In this document: piece by piece, positions 10,139 through 21,290 of the stretch
Layout of the letters: every line of letters begins with the position of its first letter
How positions within the stretch are numbered: the stretch's first letter is position 1
Assembly (NCBI GenBank): GCA_019426215.1
Contig: CM033393.1
Location: 21,578,591 to 21,642,590 of the forward strand
DNA: 64,000 nt
Direction of reading: 5' to 3'
From: Buddleja alternifolia
Lineage: Eukaryota > Streptophyta > Magnoliopsida > Lamiales > Scrophulariaceae
Translations under genes and position numbers: made by a program
Notes under the pieces: generated by a model
Database searches by the model: none
Told to the model about the DNA's origin: nothing
The model's input: the letters and a program-made list of their open reading frames with translations, nothing else

Positions 10139-12328
10139 TGTTATGTGCCCAGCGAGCCATCTGTTGGCTTAAACATTAACACTATGTCAGTTTTATCATT
10201 TAGATTATATCAAACTTGTTATGGAATGCTTCTTTATTATTATAACTAGTGATAGTATAGATAAAGATCTCATGGATTACATATGGTTAGGGAGGCGGTC
10301 AGGGAAAACATATGGAATGCTCTCAAAGACTGTAATCCTAAATATTGTTCTAAGTCATAGAGGCTGTGAGATATGGGATATTGCTGGCCTCGTCAAGACT
10401 TGTTCATGCATGTAACTCTTTCGAGAGGTCGACGTGTTCCATTGTCGATGCCTTGTATGGAAATACATGTATGAAGATTCATACTGGATTATGGAATTGA
10501 ACGGCCCCGCAAGGATTCCTCGTTGGTGCTGTCGAACTTGGAGTCCTTAGGTTTTCGTAGTGTGAGATAATCCTTAGACTTAAGATGTCATTGGAAAGGG
10601 TGCTACCCACTCTGCTTTGATATGCACGTGCACTCCAGGAGAGTCATACGACATGTATATTGGGTATAGTCTGGTAGTTACAGCGGAACAATTGACAGTC
10701 AGAGGGGATTCATCCAGGGTCACGAGTACCTGGTATTTCCTATGCTGTTGAGTGAAACTGAATGATCAATAATTCTCTGGCCAAAGCATTGTCTTATAAG
10801 AGGGATTGGTGATCCCTGCTTAGAAGACCAAATCATTAGTTGAACCAACATAGACATAGTTTTCGAGTCTATTAGGGTTTTGACCGTCACCAAACCCTAG
10901 GTCTTGGACGGGAAAAAAATGAAGGGATTCGACTTACACAAAGATCAAAATCTGGAGAGGTTTGCATTTTCATCGTTAACATCTCGGAAGTCGTGGCGAC
11001 GTTGTTAGACATCGAACCACGACCAATAGGTGCCTTGGGTTAATTGGTGAAATTAATCCAAGGCCTAGTTAATTATTTTGAATAATTAATCTAGCCTATG
11101 GAATGACTTATTTCTAGCTTGTTAATGAGCATAAGGGGTCATACACAATACTTAGTGTCATACCTATTGGCTAGTTAATTCTTTGTGTAATAATGGAGAG
11201 ATTAATTAATTAAAATTAATTAATCGGGAAAAGGAATAAATTAATTAAGTGGTCTTAATTAATAATAGTCTTATGGTTGATAATTAGGAGTATTAAATTG
11301 GAAAAGACTAGTTAATTAATTAGTGGTCTAATTAATTAATGTATGAAAGAGAATATAAATATGCATATATATATATATATTATATTTACATGGGCGTGTA
11401 TATATGTGTAGATTTGGTGGAGAATTTTATCTTGTTCACCAAGTCTATGTATATATCTATATATATATTTAATATATCTATCCTATAATATATTTGGTAG
11501 GATCTATTCTAATTAATTAGGTAACTAATTGATATGAAAAGATCTTATGAATATATATATTAGGATAAGTATTATAGATATCGAAATATCTTGTTTGATA
11601 AGATATGATATATTTGATTTGTATCAAATATATGGAAATATCTTTTTAGTTGGAAAGATATTCAATTAATTAAGGAAGAGAGTTTGAGAAAGAGTGGAAA
11701 CTAAATAAAATAAAAAAGATATGTACATATATATAGATATACATGCATCTTTCAGTGTGAACACACACACTGAGTGTGCGAGTGTGTGTAGGCATGTATG
11801 TGCCTATATATATGTGTGTGTTGTTTTTTTATTTAAGCTAATCAATTAATTAAATTTCTCTCAAGAGTTTTTTTTCACAAGATAAAAATAAGGGTTTTAA
11901 GTCTTTATTCTTTCTCTCCATCTCTTCCACCTCTTTTACAAGAAATTCTTCCAACTCATGTGTTGAGGACGAAGAACACAAAATATAGTCCTACCCATTT
12001 CTCATAAAGCCAAGATTCGATATTTTCCTTGCTAGCACTGGTGGAGATAATCGAGGGTACGAGCTAAGATGTGGATAAACTTAGAGGCGCAACACTTGGG
12101 GCGCTAGGCCAAACCCGTTCGGAGAGGTGTAGTAGGGAGTTGCTTAAAAAGAAGTTGCTGATTTTTGGTCTGCAAGAGGTAAACACGTGAAAACTAATCT
12201 CTAAGATAGTTTTGAATCCAATGGTACCATGTCTACCTAGCCCTAATTTCGGGGATGCCACCTTAAATTTAAAATTGCATATGTCTTCCGCTGCGCCGGC
12301 GTCCCCGGAGATTGTGTCGGTCCCAACA
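10139..12328 (+). repeat. 3' LTR of element 2
   Basis: 2190 bases from TGTTATGTGCCC to GGTCCCAACA. It is defined by the polypurine tract on its left and the TG...CA ends; no second copy exists in the window to confirm the right boundary. It contains AT-rich stretches, a (TA)n run near 11362-11380 and GTGTGTGT-type tracts near 11760-11820. The CTTCCGCTGCG phrase just before its end also occurs near the ends of the E LTRs. No gene is seen in it. Confidence 0.65.
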
Positions 12329-12612
12329 AAAAGAAGAGAAAAATCACTCTCTCCCCTTTCTCTTAGCCGTTAGCCCCTCTAAGCCAGAGAAGGAGGATTT
12401 TCTCTTCAAACTTTTTCCGACGTGATATCTAGAGGCAGGGATCTGGGATTGCTGCTACCTTGAAGTTAAAGAAAACGAATTCTACAAGAAGGTTAGTAAA
12501 TCAATGAAATTCGATTTTATCTTTTAATTATGAAAAATTATTAAACACCAAAAGTGATTCACTTGTGAATCCGGATATGTTTTTCTTTCCGCTGTGCATG
12601 AAATAGGATACA
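12329..12612 (+). repeat. LTR 3'-end fragment related to the B LTR
   Basis: Shares ordered phrases with the last 300 bases of the B LTR (16390-16687): AGAAGGAGGATT/AGAAGGAAGAGTGG, ATCTAGAGGC.GGGATC, AAGAAGGTTAG and CCGCTGTGCATG. It breaks off where the minus-strand element D begins, without a primer site. Confidence 0.55.
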
Positions 12613-14560
12613 ACACAATGACCCTATGATCATTATGCAGGTAAAAAAATTATCCCATTGAATCTTCGGGATAACTAATGAAACGCACTTTTAAGAACCT
12701 AGCTTCCAATTTTTCTGCTATAGCCTTCTTGACATAAGCGTGACATCCCCAAATCTTAATGTGGTTAACACTTGGTTTTCTCTTTCTCTATATCTCATAT
12801 GGAGTCTTAGGAATGGATTTGGAGGGACATCTATGCAATATGTATATAGTAGTAAGGAGCGCATAACCCCCACAATGAAATGGGTAAGTCAGTGTAACTG
12901 AGCATAGAACGAACCATGTCTAACAAGGTACGATTTCTTCGTTCAGCTACCCCATTTAGTTGTGGTGTTGCTGGAGGTGTGAGTTGTAATACTATACCAT
13001 TTTCTCTGAATTACTCGTCAAACTCAGCACTCATATATTCTCCTCCTCGGGCTCCTACCTGAGAGCCTTTATATGTTGTACAGTTTGATTTTCCACTAAA
13101 GCCTTGAATTCCTTGAATCTTTCAATGGATTCATACTTTTGTCTCATCAAATACACTAGAACAAACCTAGAATGGTCATCAATGAATGTAATAAAGTAGT
13201 GAAAACCTCCACGAGCCATTTCACTAAATGGCCCACAAACGTTAGTATGTACTAAACCTAAGACTTGTGTGGCCCTCTCAAATGTCCCGGTGAAGGGTGA
13301 TCCAGCCATCTTGCCCGTGAGATAAGGATCCAATCCCAATGGGCCTATGAGCCCATCCTTTTTTATTTTGTGAATCTTGTGTTCACCAGTATGGCCTAGT
13401 CGAAGGTGCCATATTATTCTTTGATTAGTATCTAGCGTACCACGTTTCCAAGTTATAGCATTAAATTCACTTTCATCCTGGACATTAAGGTAATATAAAC
13501 CATTTATTAAAGTAGCAGAGCCTACTAATAAATTACCATAATAAATGTTGCAATGCTTATCAATAAAACGGAAAGTATAACCAAGTTCAACTAAAATAGA
13601 ATGGAAACTATGTTCTAAAGTCCCTTGGGCGAAACCAAAACATTACCCAAAACAAATAAATGTCCAAAAAGTAAAAGTAATGAGGTAGATATTATTCCAG
13701 TAGCTGCTACGCTCTACCCGTTGACAACTTTGATCTTCACCTCATCACAACCCAGTATCTTTTTTCTCCAGATCCTGATCAATACAACAAATGTGAGTAC
13801 TTGCTCCAGAATCAAGAATCCACGAAGTGGAATAAACAGACATAGAAAAATTAGTTTTAAAAACATAAAGTTTCATGCCTGATGCGCCTCGGCCCATATT
13901 CGGAAAATGCTCCTCCAGTGGCCTAGCTCACCGCAGTGTAGCCATCTATCCGTCTGCTTTGGTCCCTTACTCTTGCGAAACACATGAGACTTGCCCTTGC
14001 CCTTATCGATCCCACCCTGAGCTCCAAGCTCACCAGACTGCTTTTTGGCTTTCTTCTTCTTGTTCTTAGCCTTTTTGGGCTCAGAAGAGATCATTAAAGT
14101 AGTTTCCTTTACCTTGGGCTTTAACTGAGATTGTGCAGTCGTCAACTTGTTCATTAGCCCAGCTAAATTGCATTCAATCTCATTACAGTCAAAGTTCATG
14201 ACAAATTAGGAAAAGGAATCTAGAAGCGACTGCAAAATGAGATCAGTCTGAAGTTGAGGGTTCATGGAGAAGTCGAGAGCCTTCAATCTCTCTATCCTCG
14301 ATATCATCTTGAGGACATGATCCCCAACTTTCTCTCCTTCTCTCATCTTAGCCCTAAAGAGTTTTTTCGATATCTCATACTGAGCAGTGCAACTATGCTC
14401 ACCATAGAGCGCGACCAAGTGTGCTAAGATGGCCCTTGCAGTGGTCATCTTCTCATGGGACCGCTGAAGCTCATTTGTCATAGAGCTCATCATGTTCCCA
14501 TGCACTCGGACGTCATCCTTGACCTATTTTGCATGGGCTTGGACTGCATAGAAGATATAA
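12613..14560 (-). pseudogene. Element D gag-protease-integrase remnant
   Basis: Gag pieces lie at 14505-14206 and 14199-13873 (motifs LVALYGEHSCTAQYEISKKL and FDCNEIECNLAGLMNKL). The zinc knuckle near 13935 has its first Cys replaced by Trp (WLHCGELGHW) and lacks the last Cys. The protease motif ILDSGAST is readable at about 13805-13830. The pre-integrase and integrase N-terminal part is at 13339-13055 with HTNVCGP, so the first catalytic Asp is Asn (13241-13243), as in element A. Integrase continues in broken frames to about 12613 (VAERRNR-like and FYLHNDH-like motifs). Confidence 0.8.
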
Positions 14561-14727
14561 ACCAGATTTAAATGCTTGTAATTAAAATATCCAAGTTAAA
14601 ATTTAAGGACTTAATACATTAAACTTGTTTTCCCACTACATTTTTTGAGATGTACACTCCCACTGTAGAAATTGGAAGTCATCTTGGTTCTTACTTCGTA
14701 GTGTCTTGAGTTCTTTAATCAGTTAAA

Positions 14728-14953
14728 TGGACTGCAAACTTTTAACGATATATGGTCCACTAACCTTTTAAAGTGATATCAAACATCAATCTATCCAATA
14801 GATAGTTCAATCTACTTTTCCAATAACCCACCAAATCGCAACCCTTTAATGATATATAGATATGTGGACTATCTAAGTTTGTTCCCACTAACACCTTTTA
14901 ATCTAACATTTGAATTTCACCTTGCAACCCTTTAACGATATTTGGGGTGAAAT
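14728..14953 (-). other. Triple stem-loop in element D leader
   Basis: Hairpins at 14953-14914 (ATTTCACC/GGTGAAAT, identical to A), 14872-14823 (ATAGTCCAC with GTGGGTTAT, fully paired with two G-U pairs) and 14759-14728 (TGGAC with GTCCA). Loops keep the TCGTTAAA/TCATTAAA(A/G)GGTTGC core; the third has AAGTTTGC. The second stem differs from that of A by changes that keep pairing. Confidence 0.65.
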
Positions 14954-15108
14954 ATGTTTCAATTAAAACATCTAATGCACTGTATAAAATTTCAAATCAT
15001 ATTCAAATACATGACCCCCACTTACTGGGACAATGCCATATATTAGATATAATTCTAAATTTTATTCTGTTTGGTGAAGGAAGCGATAGGATTACTGGGA
15101 CAATATTA

Positions 15109-16687
15109 GATATAGACTGTAATAGGGCTATAAGTTGTATTATGCACAACTAATATCAATAAAAGGCATTTAGTTTGTTCTTATAAATCTAATGGCATCT
15201 ATAATGTATTGAACGAACAAATAGTCCAAGTGTACTAATGTAAGTCTTCCACTTCTTATGGGATAAGGAGAAGGACACTGGAAGGACCTAGTACTTAGTC
15301 ACTAAACACGGGTTCGTAAGTCGGAAGATCTTAATTAGGCATCAAGATCTATATAGACTTGTATAACAAATACTTTGACAATGAGTGCCAGTTGAACGCC
15401 ATGAGAATGATAGGAGTTTGTGTTATGGATATATTGACGAAATCAATATATTTGAACTTGACTCGTAACAATCCAATCACATGAATTTTACTCATTGACT
15501 GTCAATGATTGGATTATTGGTTATATTGGTACATGTACCTTTGACTTGAGGAGTCGATGACCCAATGTGCTTGTGACATCGGGTCTGTTACATAAGTAGT
15601 GTGGTCGAATTCACCCTTCGGTGGGGCCCACCTCGAAGTGCGACTTTAATGGGCAAGTAGCAGTTGTGAAGTGAATGCCAAGATGGAATTCACTGTCTCA
15701 GTAGTCAGTGAGCAGATATCCTATGTGATCATAGGTGACTGAAATAAAAGTCTTTAGTCAAAGCATATAAACTAACTCATGTGGGATATGGAGGGTAGTT
15801 TCGTCATTTCGAGTCACTATGATTCTTTGCATAGTATCGAGAGTTTGACAACTTCCATGACTATCACTCGATCGGGATACTTCACTGAAGGGTCTATATG
15901 TGTATGGAGACTATAATTGAGAGGTTCATATGATATATTCATTCGTACATGATTGGGCGATGATGTGGGACCACAGGGCTGGCTAGGTGTCACTCACATC
16001 CTTTGGTATCCTTTCGATGTCAATCGAGACGAACCTAGAGAGTCACGCTATAAGAAGCAACAAAGAAATCACTTCATGTATGGAGCTTTGTCATTTGATG
16101 ACAAAGGGCTCCATGCCCAAACGTAACTTAGAGCCGCGTTCGGACGTGGGCACGTCTAAACGCTGGCTTATGGCACATTCGAAGTGAGTGACGGGCAGCA
16201 GAGTTTTAATTACAATGAGTCAAATTAGCTAGGATAGACTTGACCCACTCGGACTGGTCGTAGAGACCAGATAACTAGGGTTTTTCTGGAGATTTATAAA
16301 TACCCTCCAACTCCAATACCTAGGTCATAAGATATACTTTACATTCAGCAGTCAAGTGAACGAATGAAAAAGAACTCAGAGAAAACTTTTATGCCTCTCT
16401 TCAACATACAAAGAGAAGAAGAACTCTCCAGCACAATCTAGCCCCCTATTAGAGAAGGAAGAGTGGATTTCTGGTTGCTTCGCGTGTCGATCTAGAGGCG
16501 AGGGATCAAGGATTCGTCGCTTGGATTACAAAACAACCACAACGAAGAAGGTTAGCATATTTTTCACTGTATCATTAATTGGATTAATGTCATGTTTATT
16601 AAAACATCAATAACATAATAAACGATGTTTAAAGTGGTGTTTGGATTTTGTTTTATTCCACTGTGCATGCTCACCCGGATGCCTACA
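15109..16687 (+). repeat. 5' LTR of element B, first about 30 bases missing
   Basis: Aligns with the LTR at 37335-38096. That copy starts TGATATGATTATGCCC; here homology starts at GATATAGACTG, so the first 30 bases have been replaced by the junction with D. It ends CCTACA at 16687, followed by the primer site. It contains the palindrome TCATTGACTGTCAATGA at 15492-15508 and the CGTGGG..CACGTC stretch near 16143. Confidence 0.75.
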
Positions 16688-18160
16688 GTGTTATCAGAGC
16701 CGGTTTTTGATGTTTTATATGCCCTTGTTTTCATGTTAACAATGATGATTTTGGTTAAATCTTCATCATATATGTTTTAATTGAGTATGTGTATGTTTTC
16801 TGATGTTGAGATGGCTGAGACGGGGCTCGGCGAGTCGCCGAAATTGGTGGAACGCAATTTATAATCGCTACACAGTCTATTCGCATACCCGATATTCGAA
16901 CGTGCACAAGGCTGGTACTTGTACGTGTGATACATACAGTTTTTAAATTGAACACAACACAACATTTCAACGTTGTATGGATGCACGTTTGGACATGACC
17001 ACGTTCGAACATTGCCTAGGTACGCGTTCGGACATGACCAATTTCGAACGTTGCCTAGGTACATGTTCGGACATGACCAAGTTCGAACGTTGCCAAGGGC
17101 ACGTTCGAACATGGATTGCAGAATGCAAAAATTTTAATCCTTCACCACACGTTCGAACATGCACTTGGTGACATTCGGACGTGAGAAGTAGTGTATTGGA
17201 CACACAACATGCTTAACATACGTTGGATCGTATGACCACCATTGGGTCTGGAGGTTTTTAAAATACGGTATAAGAAAATTAAAATTGGGTTTTAATTTGA
17301 TTGCCTTTTCTCAACAAAAGATAAATTAAAATTGGATTTTAAGTTTGTCGTTAAAATGTCAACATGAAAATGAGTAGTTTATTTACTTGTGTTGATGTAT
17401 GTTATGGTTGACTTATTCCATGGATGTAGGGTTTGTTTTATTTGGGTTGTATTAGGCCAGATTTTGAGCTCCCCAGTATTGTATCATTATTTTATTACAA
17501 TTAGAATCTTGTTTAAGCTTTCCTTTGTAATAGTAGTAGAGATAGGGCCTTGTGGAGCTTGGCGGAGTCTCTTAAGCTTGGAGCAAGGACATAGTGGGAG
17601 CTCTTATATACTATGGGCCCCTACCCTGATTGACTCTTTGACTAGGGTCAATGTAGAATATCCATGGACTATGTGTTTGTAGATTTAACTAGGTTATATC
17701 TACTTTATTTTGTGCTCATAATTGTGGTGAATGTTTTAATGAGATAAAAACATGATGATGTGCAAAGTGAGACCTTAAAAAGACATACATGGTCTGAATT
17801 CTCCCAACTTAAAATACTAAGTAGGTAAGGGATATTGGATATTCCGGTTCTCCATCAAAATTTATATGATGAGATCATATCTAATGTATGGCATCTTCCC
17901 AGCAAAAGGGGAGGCATGCATCAAGATATGATTTTGATCATCTTTAATGCATGATATGCCATTGGTCAAAGCGAATTTCACCCCAAATATCGTTAAAAGG
18001 TTGCAAGGTGGGATTAAATTGTTAGATGAATAGAGGTTGATGGGTTTATACTTAGATGGATGACCACTTAGATATCATTAAAAGGTTGTGGTGTAGATGA
18101 TCCATGAACCAAAGGGATTGAAACATTAGTTAGACTAATTAGCTTGGAAGCCACTTCAAT
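16688..18160 (+). other. Leader of element B
   Basis: Non-coding stretch after the primer site. It holds a GTTCGAAC-rich tandem repeat (16984-17100), an AT-rich central part without signals I can name, and two of the three stem-loops near its end. Open frames over the repeat exist on both strands and in several frames at once, which marks them as repeat artefacts. Confidence 0.6.
16984..17100 (+). repeat. 39-bp tandem repeat with GTTCGAAC palindromes
   Basis: About three units of 38-39 bases, each containing GACATGACCA..TTCGAAC.TTGCC. Related single pieces lie at 16885-16915 and 17145-17185. It occupies the same relative place, a few hundred bases after the primer site, as the GC-rich inverted-repeat blocks of A and E. 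Confidence 0.7.
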
Positions 18161-18207
18161 GAATCAATGAGCCAGATATCGTTAAAAGGTTGCAACACAT
18201 TGGATTC
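17975..18207 (+). other. Triple stem-loop in element B leader
   Basis: Hairpins at 17975-18014 (ATTTCACC with GGTGGGAT, fully paired with two G-U pairs), 18056-18105 (ATGGAT/ATCCAT plus CCAC/GTGG) and 18161-18207 (GAATCAATG with CATTGGATTC, one bulge). Loops carry ATATCGTTAAAAGGTTGC or a one-base variant. Stems 2 and 3 have no sequence in common with the corresponding stems of A, D and E. Confidence 0.7.
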
Positions 18208-19197
18208 ATCAAAACCAAATTACATTGATTGGCTGAGAAACATGAGGATAGTCCTTAGCTTAGAGTCACTCGGTTATGTTTTAGAGGCTAACATTCCTAC
18301 TGCCCCGGGGGCAGAATCATCTGAGGATGAGCATGCTGCCTACAACACGTGGATCAAGGATGATACACGAGTAAGAGGTTACATGCTAGGCTCGATGAAC
18401 AATGACCTTCAACGTTCCCATGAAAAGATGGACAACGCAATGGACATATTGTTACATCTCGGCGAGCTATATGGAGAGCACATTAGGACTGCCCCATATA
18501 AGATATCAAAGGAACTCTTCAGGATAAGAATGGGAGAGAATGAAAAAGTGGGAGACCACTTCATTAAGATGATATCCATGATCGAGAGATTGGAAGCTCT
18601 TGACTTCACTATTGATTTCCACCTTTAGACTGACCTCATTTTGCAATCACTTCCCAGTTCCTTTTCACAATTTATTGTCAACCTCAACATGAACGAGATT
18701 GAGTGTACTTTTGCTGGGCTAATGAACAAACTCATGAACACTCAATCACAAGTGAAGCCCAAGGGGAAGGAAACTTCCTTGGCCATTTCTACTACTGGGT
18801 CTTCAAAGCCTTTTAAGAAGAAGAAAGGCAATAAGGCATTGGGAGTGAAAAAGGACTCTGATGATACAGGAAAAGGTAAAGCCCCTAAATAAAAAGGCAA
18901 GGGCCCAAAGGTGACGGACAAGTGTATCCAATGTAGCAAGATGGGTCACTGGAAACAAGATTGTCCTTAGCTGAAAAACTACGGTGCCTCAGGTATAGAA
19001 CTTAATGTTTTGGAAATTAATTGTTCTTTTACCGTCTTTTCATCTTCTTGAATTCCAGACTCTGGAGTTTGTGCTCAAATATGTGTTATGAATCAACACC
19101 TGAAAATAAGTAAGAGGCTTAGAGAGAAAGAGGTGATGATCAATGTAGGAAGCGGACAAAGTGTTGCGGCCCCACATTGGATCTACTAGCATTTATT
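18167..19197 (+). pseudogene. Element B gag and protease start
   Basis: Gag homology starts at about 18205 (SKPNYIDWLRNMRIVL) directly at the third hairpin, so the usual 200-base spacer and the true gag start have been deleted. The nominal ATG at 18167 lies inside that hairpin. The frame stops at a TAG (18626-18628) within the HLQTDLILQS motif, continues at 18641, and stops at TAA (18890-18892). A zinc knuckle CIQCSKMGHWKQDC follows at about 18922-18963 and is intact in sequence. The protease region is damaged (Asp-Ser-Gly-Val for Asp-Ser-Gly-Ala) and is cut by the E LTR. The same TAA is found in the second copy at 32327-32828. Confidence 0.8.
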
Positions 19198-20451
19198 TGT
19201 TAGAGTGTATGCCCTCAAATGCCATAAAGTGGATAGATTTATAGGGCATTAACTTGTAATTGGACAATATCCTTTTATTATATATAAGGCATTATCTTGT
19301 TGTTTTCTTATAAGCATTTGTAAGGTGTTAATAAACAACGTAAAGTCCTTGATTATAAGGCAAACCTTATACTTCCTATGGGATAGGAAGAATGGCACTA
19401 GAAGGGTTTGATCCTTATTCTCTAAATAGGGTTCGCAAGCCTAAGAATGTATTTGACTGGACATCAATACAGAACAAGGACTTGTATGATATAAGTTTCG
19501 ACAGAGAAAGTGTCAGTCGAACACTATGGGAATGATAGTGGGAACTTATGTCATGGACATATAAGTTAGACTAATATGTTCGAATACGGCTCGCATCAGT
19601 TTCATCACATGGGTATTCACTCACTGACAATCAATAATGAAACTGATAAGTTGTGATAGGTACGCGTGAACCTTAGACCTGAGGAATCGAGTTGAAGATG
19701 TACTTGTGACATCAAGTTTGTCATTAGAGTAGTTAGATCCAATTCACCCATTGGTGGGATCGACCTCAAAGTGTGACTTAAAGGGCAAGTAGCATTGTTA
19801 ACTGATTAGCAAAAATGGGATTTATTCTCTCATAAGTGAATGAGCTAAATATCCTATACAGCCATGAATGAGTGAGGTTAAAAGTCTTTGGCCAAACCAT
19901 AAAGTAACCTCGACTCATTATGACCTAAGCATATGGTCAAGTCATATGAGTTTGACTAAAACTATGACTCTCACTTGACGGGGATATAAGAATAAAAGAT
20001 TTATACACGTACGGTATTCACAGCGTATATGGTTTGGAATGATCCTATTCATTCATTCTCAATTAGGATACGATGTGAGCCATGTGATTAGCTAGGTGTT
20101 ACTCACATTCTTTTGGTTTCCTCCCAATTGCCTTTTGAGACGAACCTAAAGAGTCGCGCTTAAAGGAAGTGCAAAAAAAAATCATGACAAAAAGACTTGA
20201 GAGAATTTTCGGTATTGGATATTGAGATTAATTAATTAATCATTAGATGATTTTATTAATTAATTAAGTTAATGAATTAATTAATTCCTCATGGGAATTT
20301 AATTATAATATTAACATGAATTTAATTGATTATTTAATTAATTTATTTATTAGATAAATAATATTAATTATTTAATAATTAAATAACCAAAGCCCTCAAG
20401 TGGGTGTCCACATATGGGGTTATTGGTGCCTAGGTTATTGTTTCATATAGT

Positions 20452-20490
<39 letters not shown>

Positions 20491-20816
20491 CTTAGTGAAA
20501 AATAACTAGGTCAAGAGAATTAACTTACAAACTTTCTCTCCAAGTCAAACTCTCCTCCCTTTCTCTCTCACTCTAGCCGTCCATCAAGGTGAAGAAGAAG
20601 GAGATTTTCATTTTTGACTCCGGCGTGGCAATTTAGAGATAGCGACGGATTTGCTGTTCAAAAAAGGATTACAAAGCTGGTTCAGATTTCAACATACGCG
20701 AGAACGGTAATTAATTTCGTAAAACCCAATTTAAATACGAGAAATAAGGATGAGCCACTGGGATTTAACTCTTATTCTTCCGCTGCGTTTTTGTTTTTAT
20801 GCAATTTTTTCCAACA
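19198..20816 (+). repeat. 5' LTR of element E
   Basis: TGTTAGAGTGTATGCCC to TTCCAACA. Preceded by TTATT (19193-19197) and followed by the primer site. It is nearly identical to the solo LTR at 32829-34436 but has an expanded (TA)n run near 20455-20490 and lacks a stretch of roughly 25 bases with the GCCCGGGGGC motif found at 34033-34042. Confidence 0.88.
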
Positions 20817-20817
20817 G

Positions 20818-20830
20818 TGGTATCAGAGTC
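20818..20830 (+). other. Primer-binding site of element E
   Basis: TGGTATCAGAGTC one base after the LTR end; the initiator tRNA-Met site with one C-to-T change relative to TGGTATCAGAGCC. Confidence 0.8.
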
Positions 20831-21019
20831 AATCACTGATTTTTGTATTTAATTGATTACGTAATTATGTGTTTTTTGCATTTTTTGAACCATGTTTTGA
20901 ATATGTTTTTCGTGATGATAATCCATGATTTTTCTGCGTTTAGTTCATGTATGTTGTAGTATGATGACTTGTGAATTGAAAAATCTAATTTTTGTGAGAA
21001 TCGTGTCTGAAAAATCCCG

Positions 21020-21290
21020 CGACGACGACAACGCGCGCACAGCGTGCGCATATGCACATGTTGTGTGCTCGACGCCGTGCGCCAGGAGCACGGCGTCGTG
21101 TCATGGGTCCTGGCCACTCCGTGTGCTGGGCACACGACGCCTGGCCACACGGCCAGGCTCAAGCCGTGCGCCCAGCACACAACGCCTGGCCCCACGGTCA
21201 GGCTCAAGCCGTGCGCTGGGCGCACGACACACGTCGTGTCGTGCGCCCAGCGCTCTTGGGCCCAGTTACGTGGGCCTCGGTCCATGACAC
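21020..21290 (+). repeat. GC-rich tandem and inverted repeats in E leader
   Basis: Contains at least two 45-base units (about 21131-21220), each with CACACGACGCCTGGCC-type sequence and a self-complementary core (CCTGGCC-ACAC-GGCCAGG), flanked by GTGCGCCCAGCGC-type palindromes. The GC content contrasts sharply with the surrounding sequence. The counterpart in A is at 4255-4480. Confidence 0.65.

Larger units (their letters stand above)
6281..12328 (+). mobile_element. Ty1/copia element 2, 5' truncated, with decayed pol and 2.2-kb LTR
   Basis: Plus strand: leader (6281-7879), gag (7880 to about 8400), a strongly shortened and decayed pol stretch (8400-10117), polypurine tract (10118-10138) and 3' LTR (10139-12328). 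The 5' LTR and primer site are not present; the leader is interrupted at 6281 by element A. Only about 1.7 kb separates the gag remnant from the polypurine tract, well short of the roughly 3 kb or more a copia pol needs, so this copy is a deletion derivative. The gag is a distinct relative of the A/B/D/E family. Confidence 0.75.
12613..15108 (-). mobile_element. Truncated Ty1/copia element D
   Basis: Minus strand: leader with three hairpins (14953-14728), gag, protease and integrase up to about 12613. The reverse transcriptase, RNase H and both LTRs are absent. On the right, a 20-base phrase (ACTGGGACAAT..ATTAGATATA) present at about 15027-15050 recurs at the junction with the B LTR near 15090-15115 minus a few bases. 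This suggests template slippage or microhomology at the break. Confidence 0.75.
15109..19197 (+). mobile_element. Ty1/copia element B, left part
   Basis: LTR, primer site (TGTTATCAGAGCC, 16689-16701, a one-base variant of the tRNA-Met site), leader, gag and start of protease. It is interrupted at 19197 by the insertion of element E into TTATT (19193-19197). The continuation of B reappears only at 34437, in the second copy of this locus. Confidence 0.75.

Noticed and set aside
13625..14069. Plus-strand open frames over element D
   Set aside because: Antisense shadows of the protease and zinc-knuckle region, which reads correctly on the minus strand.
16755..17203. Repetitive open frames on both strands in the B leader
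   Set aside because: They translate a 39-bp tandem repeat; several frames are open at once, as expected for a repeat and not for a gene.
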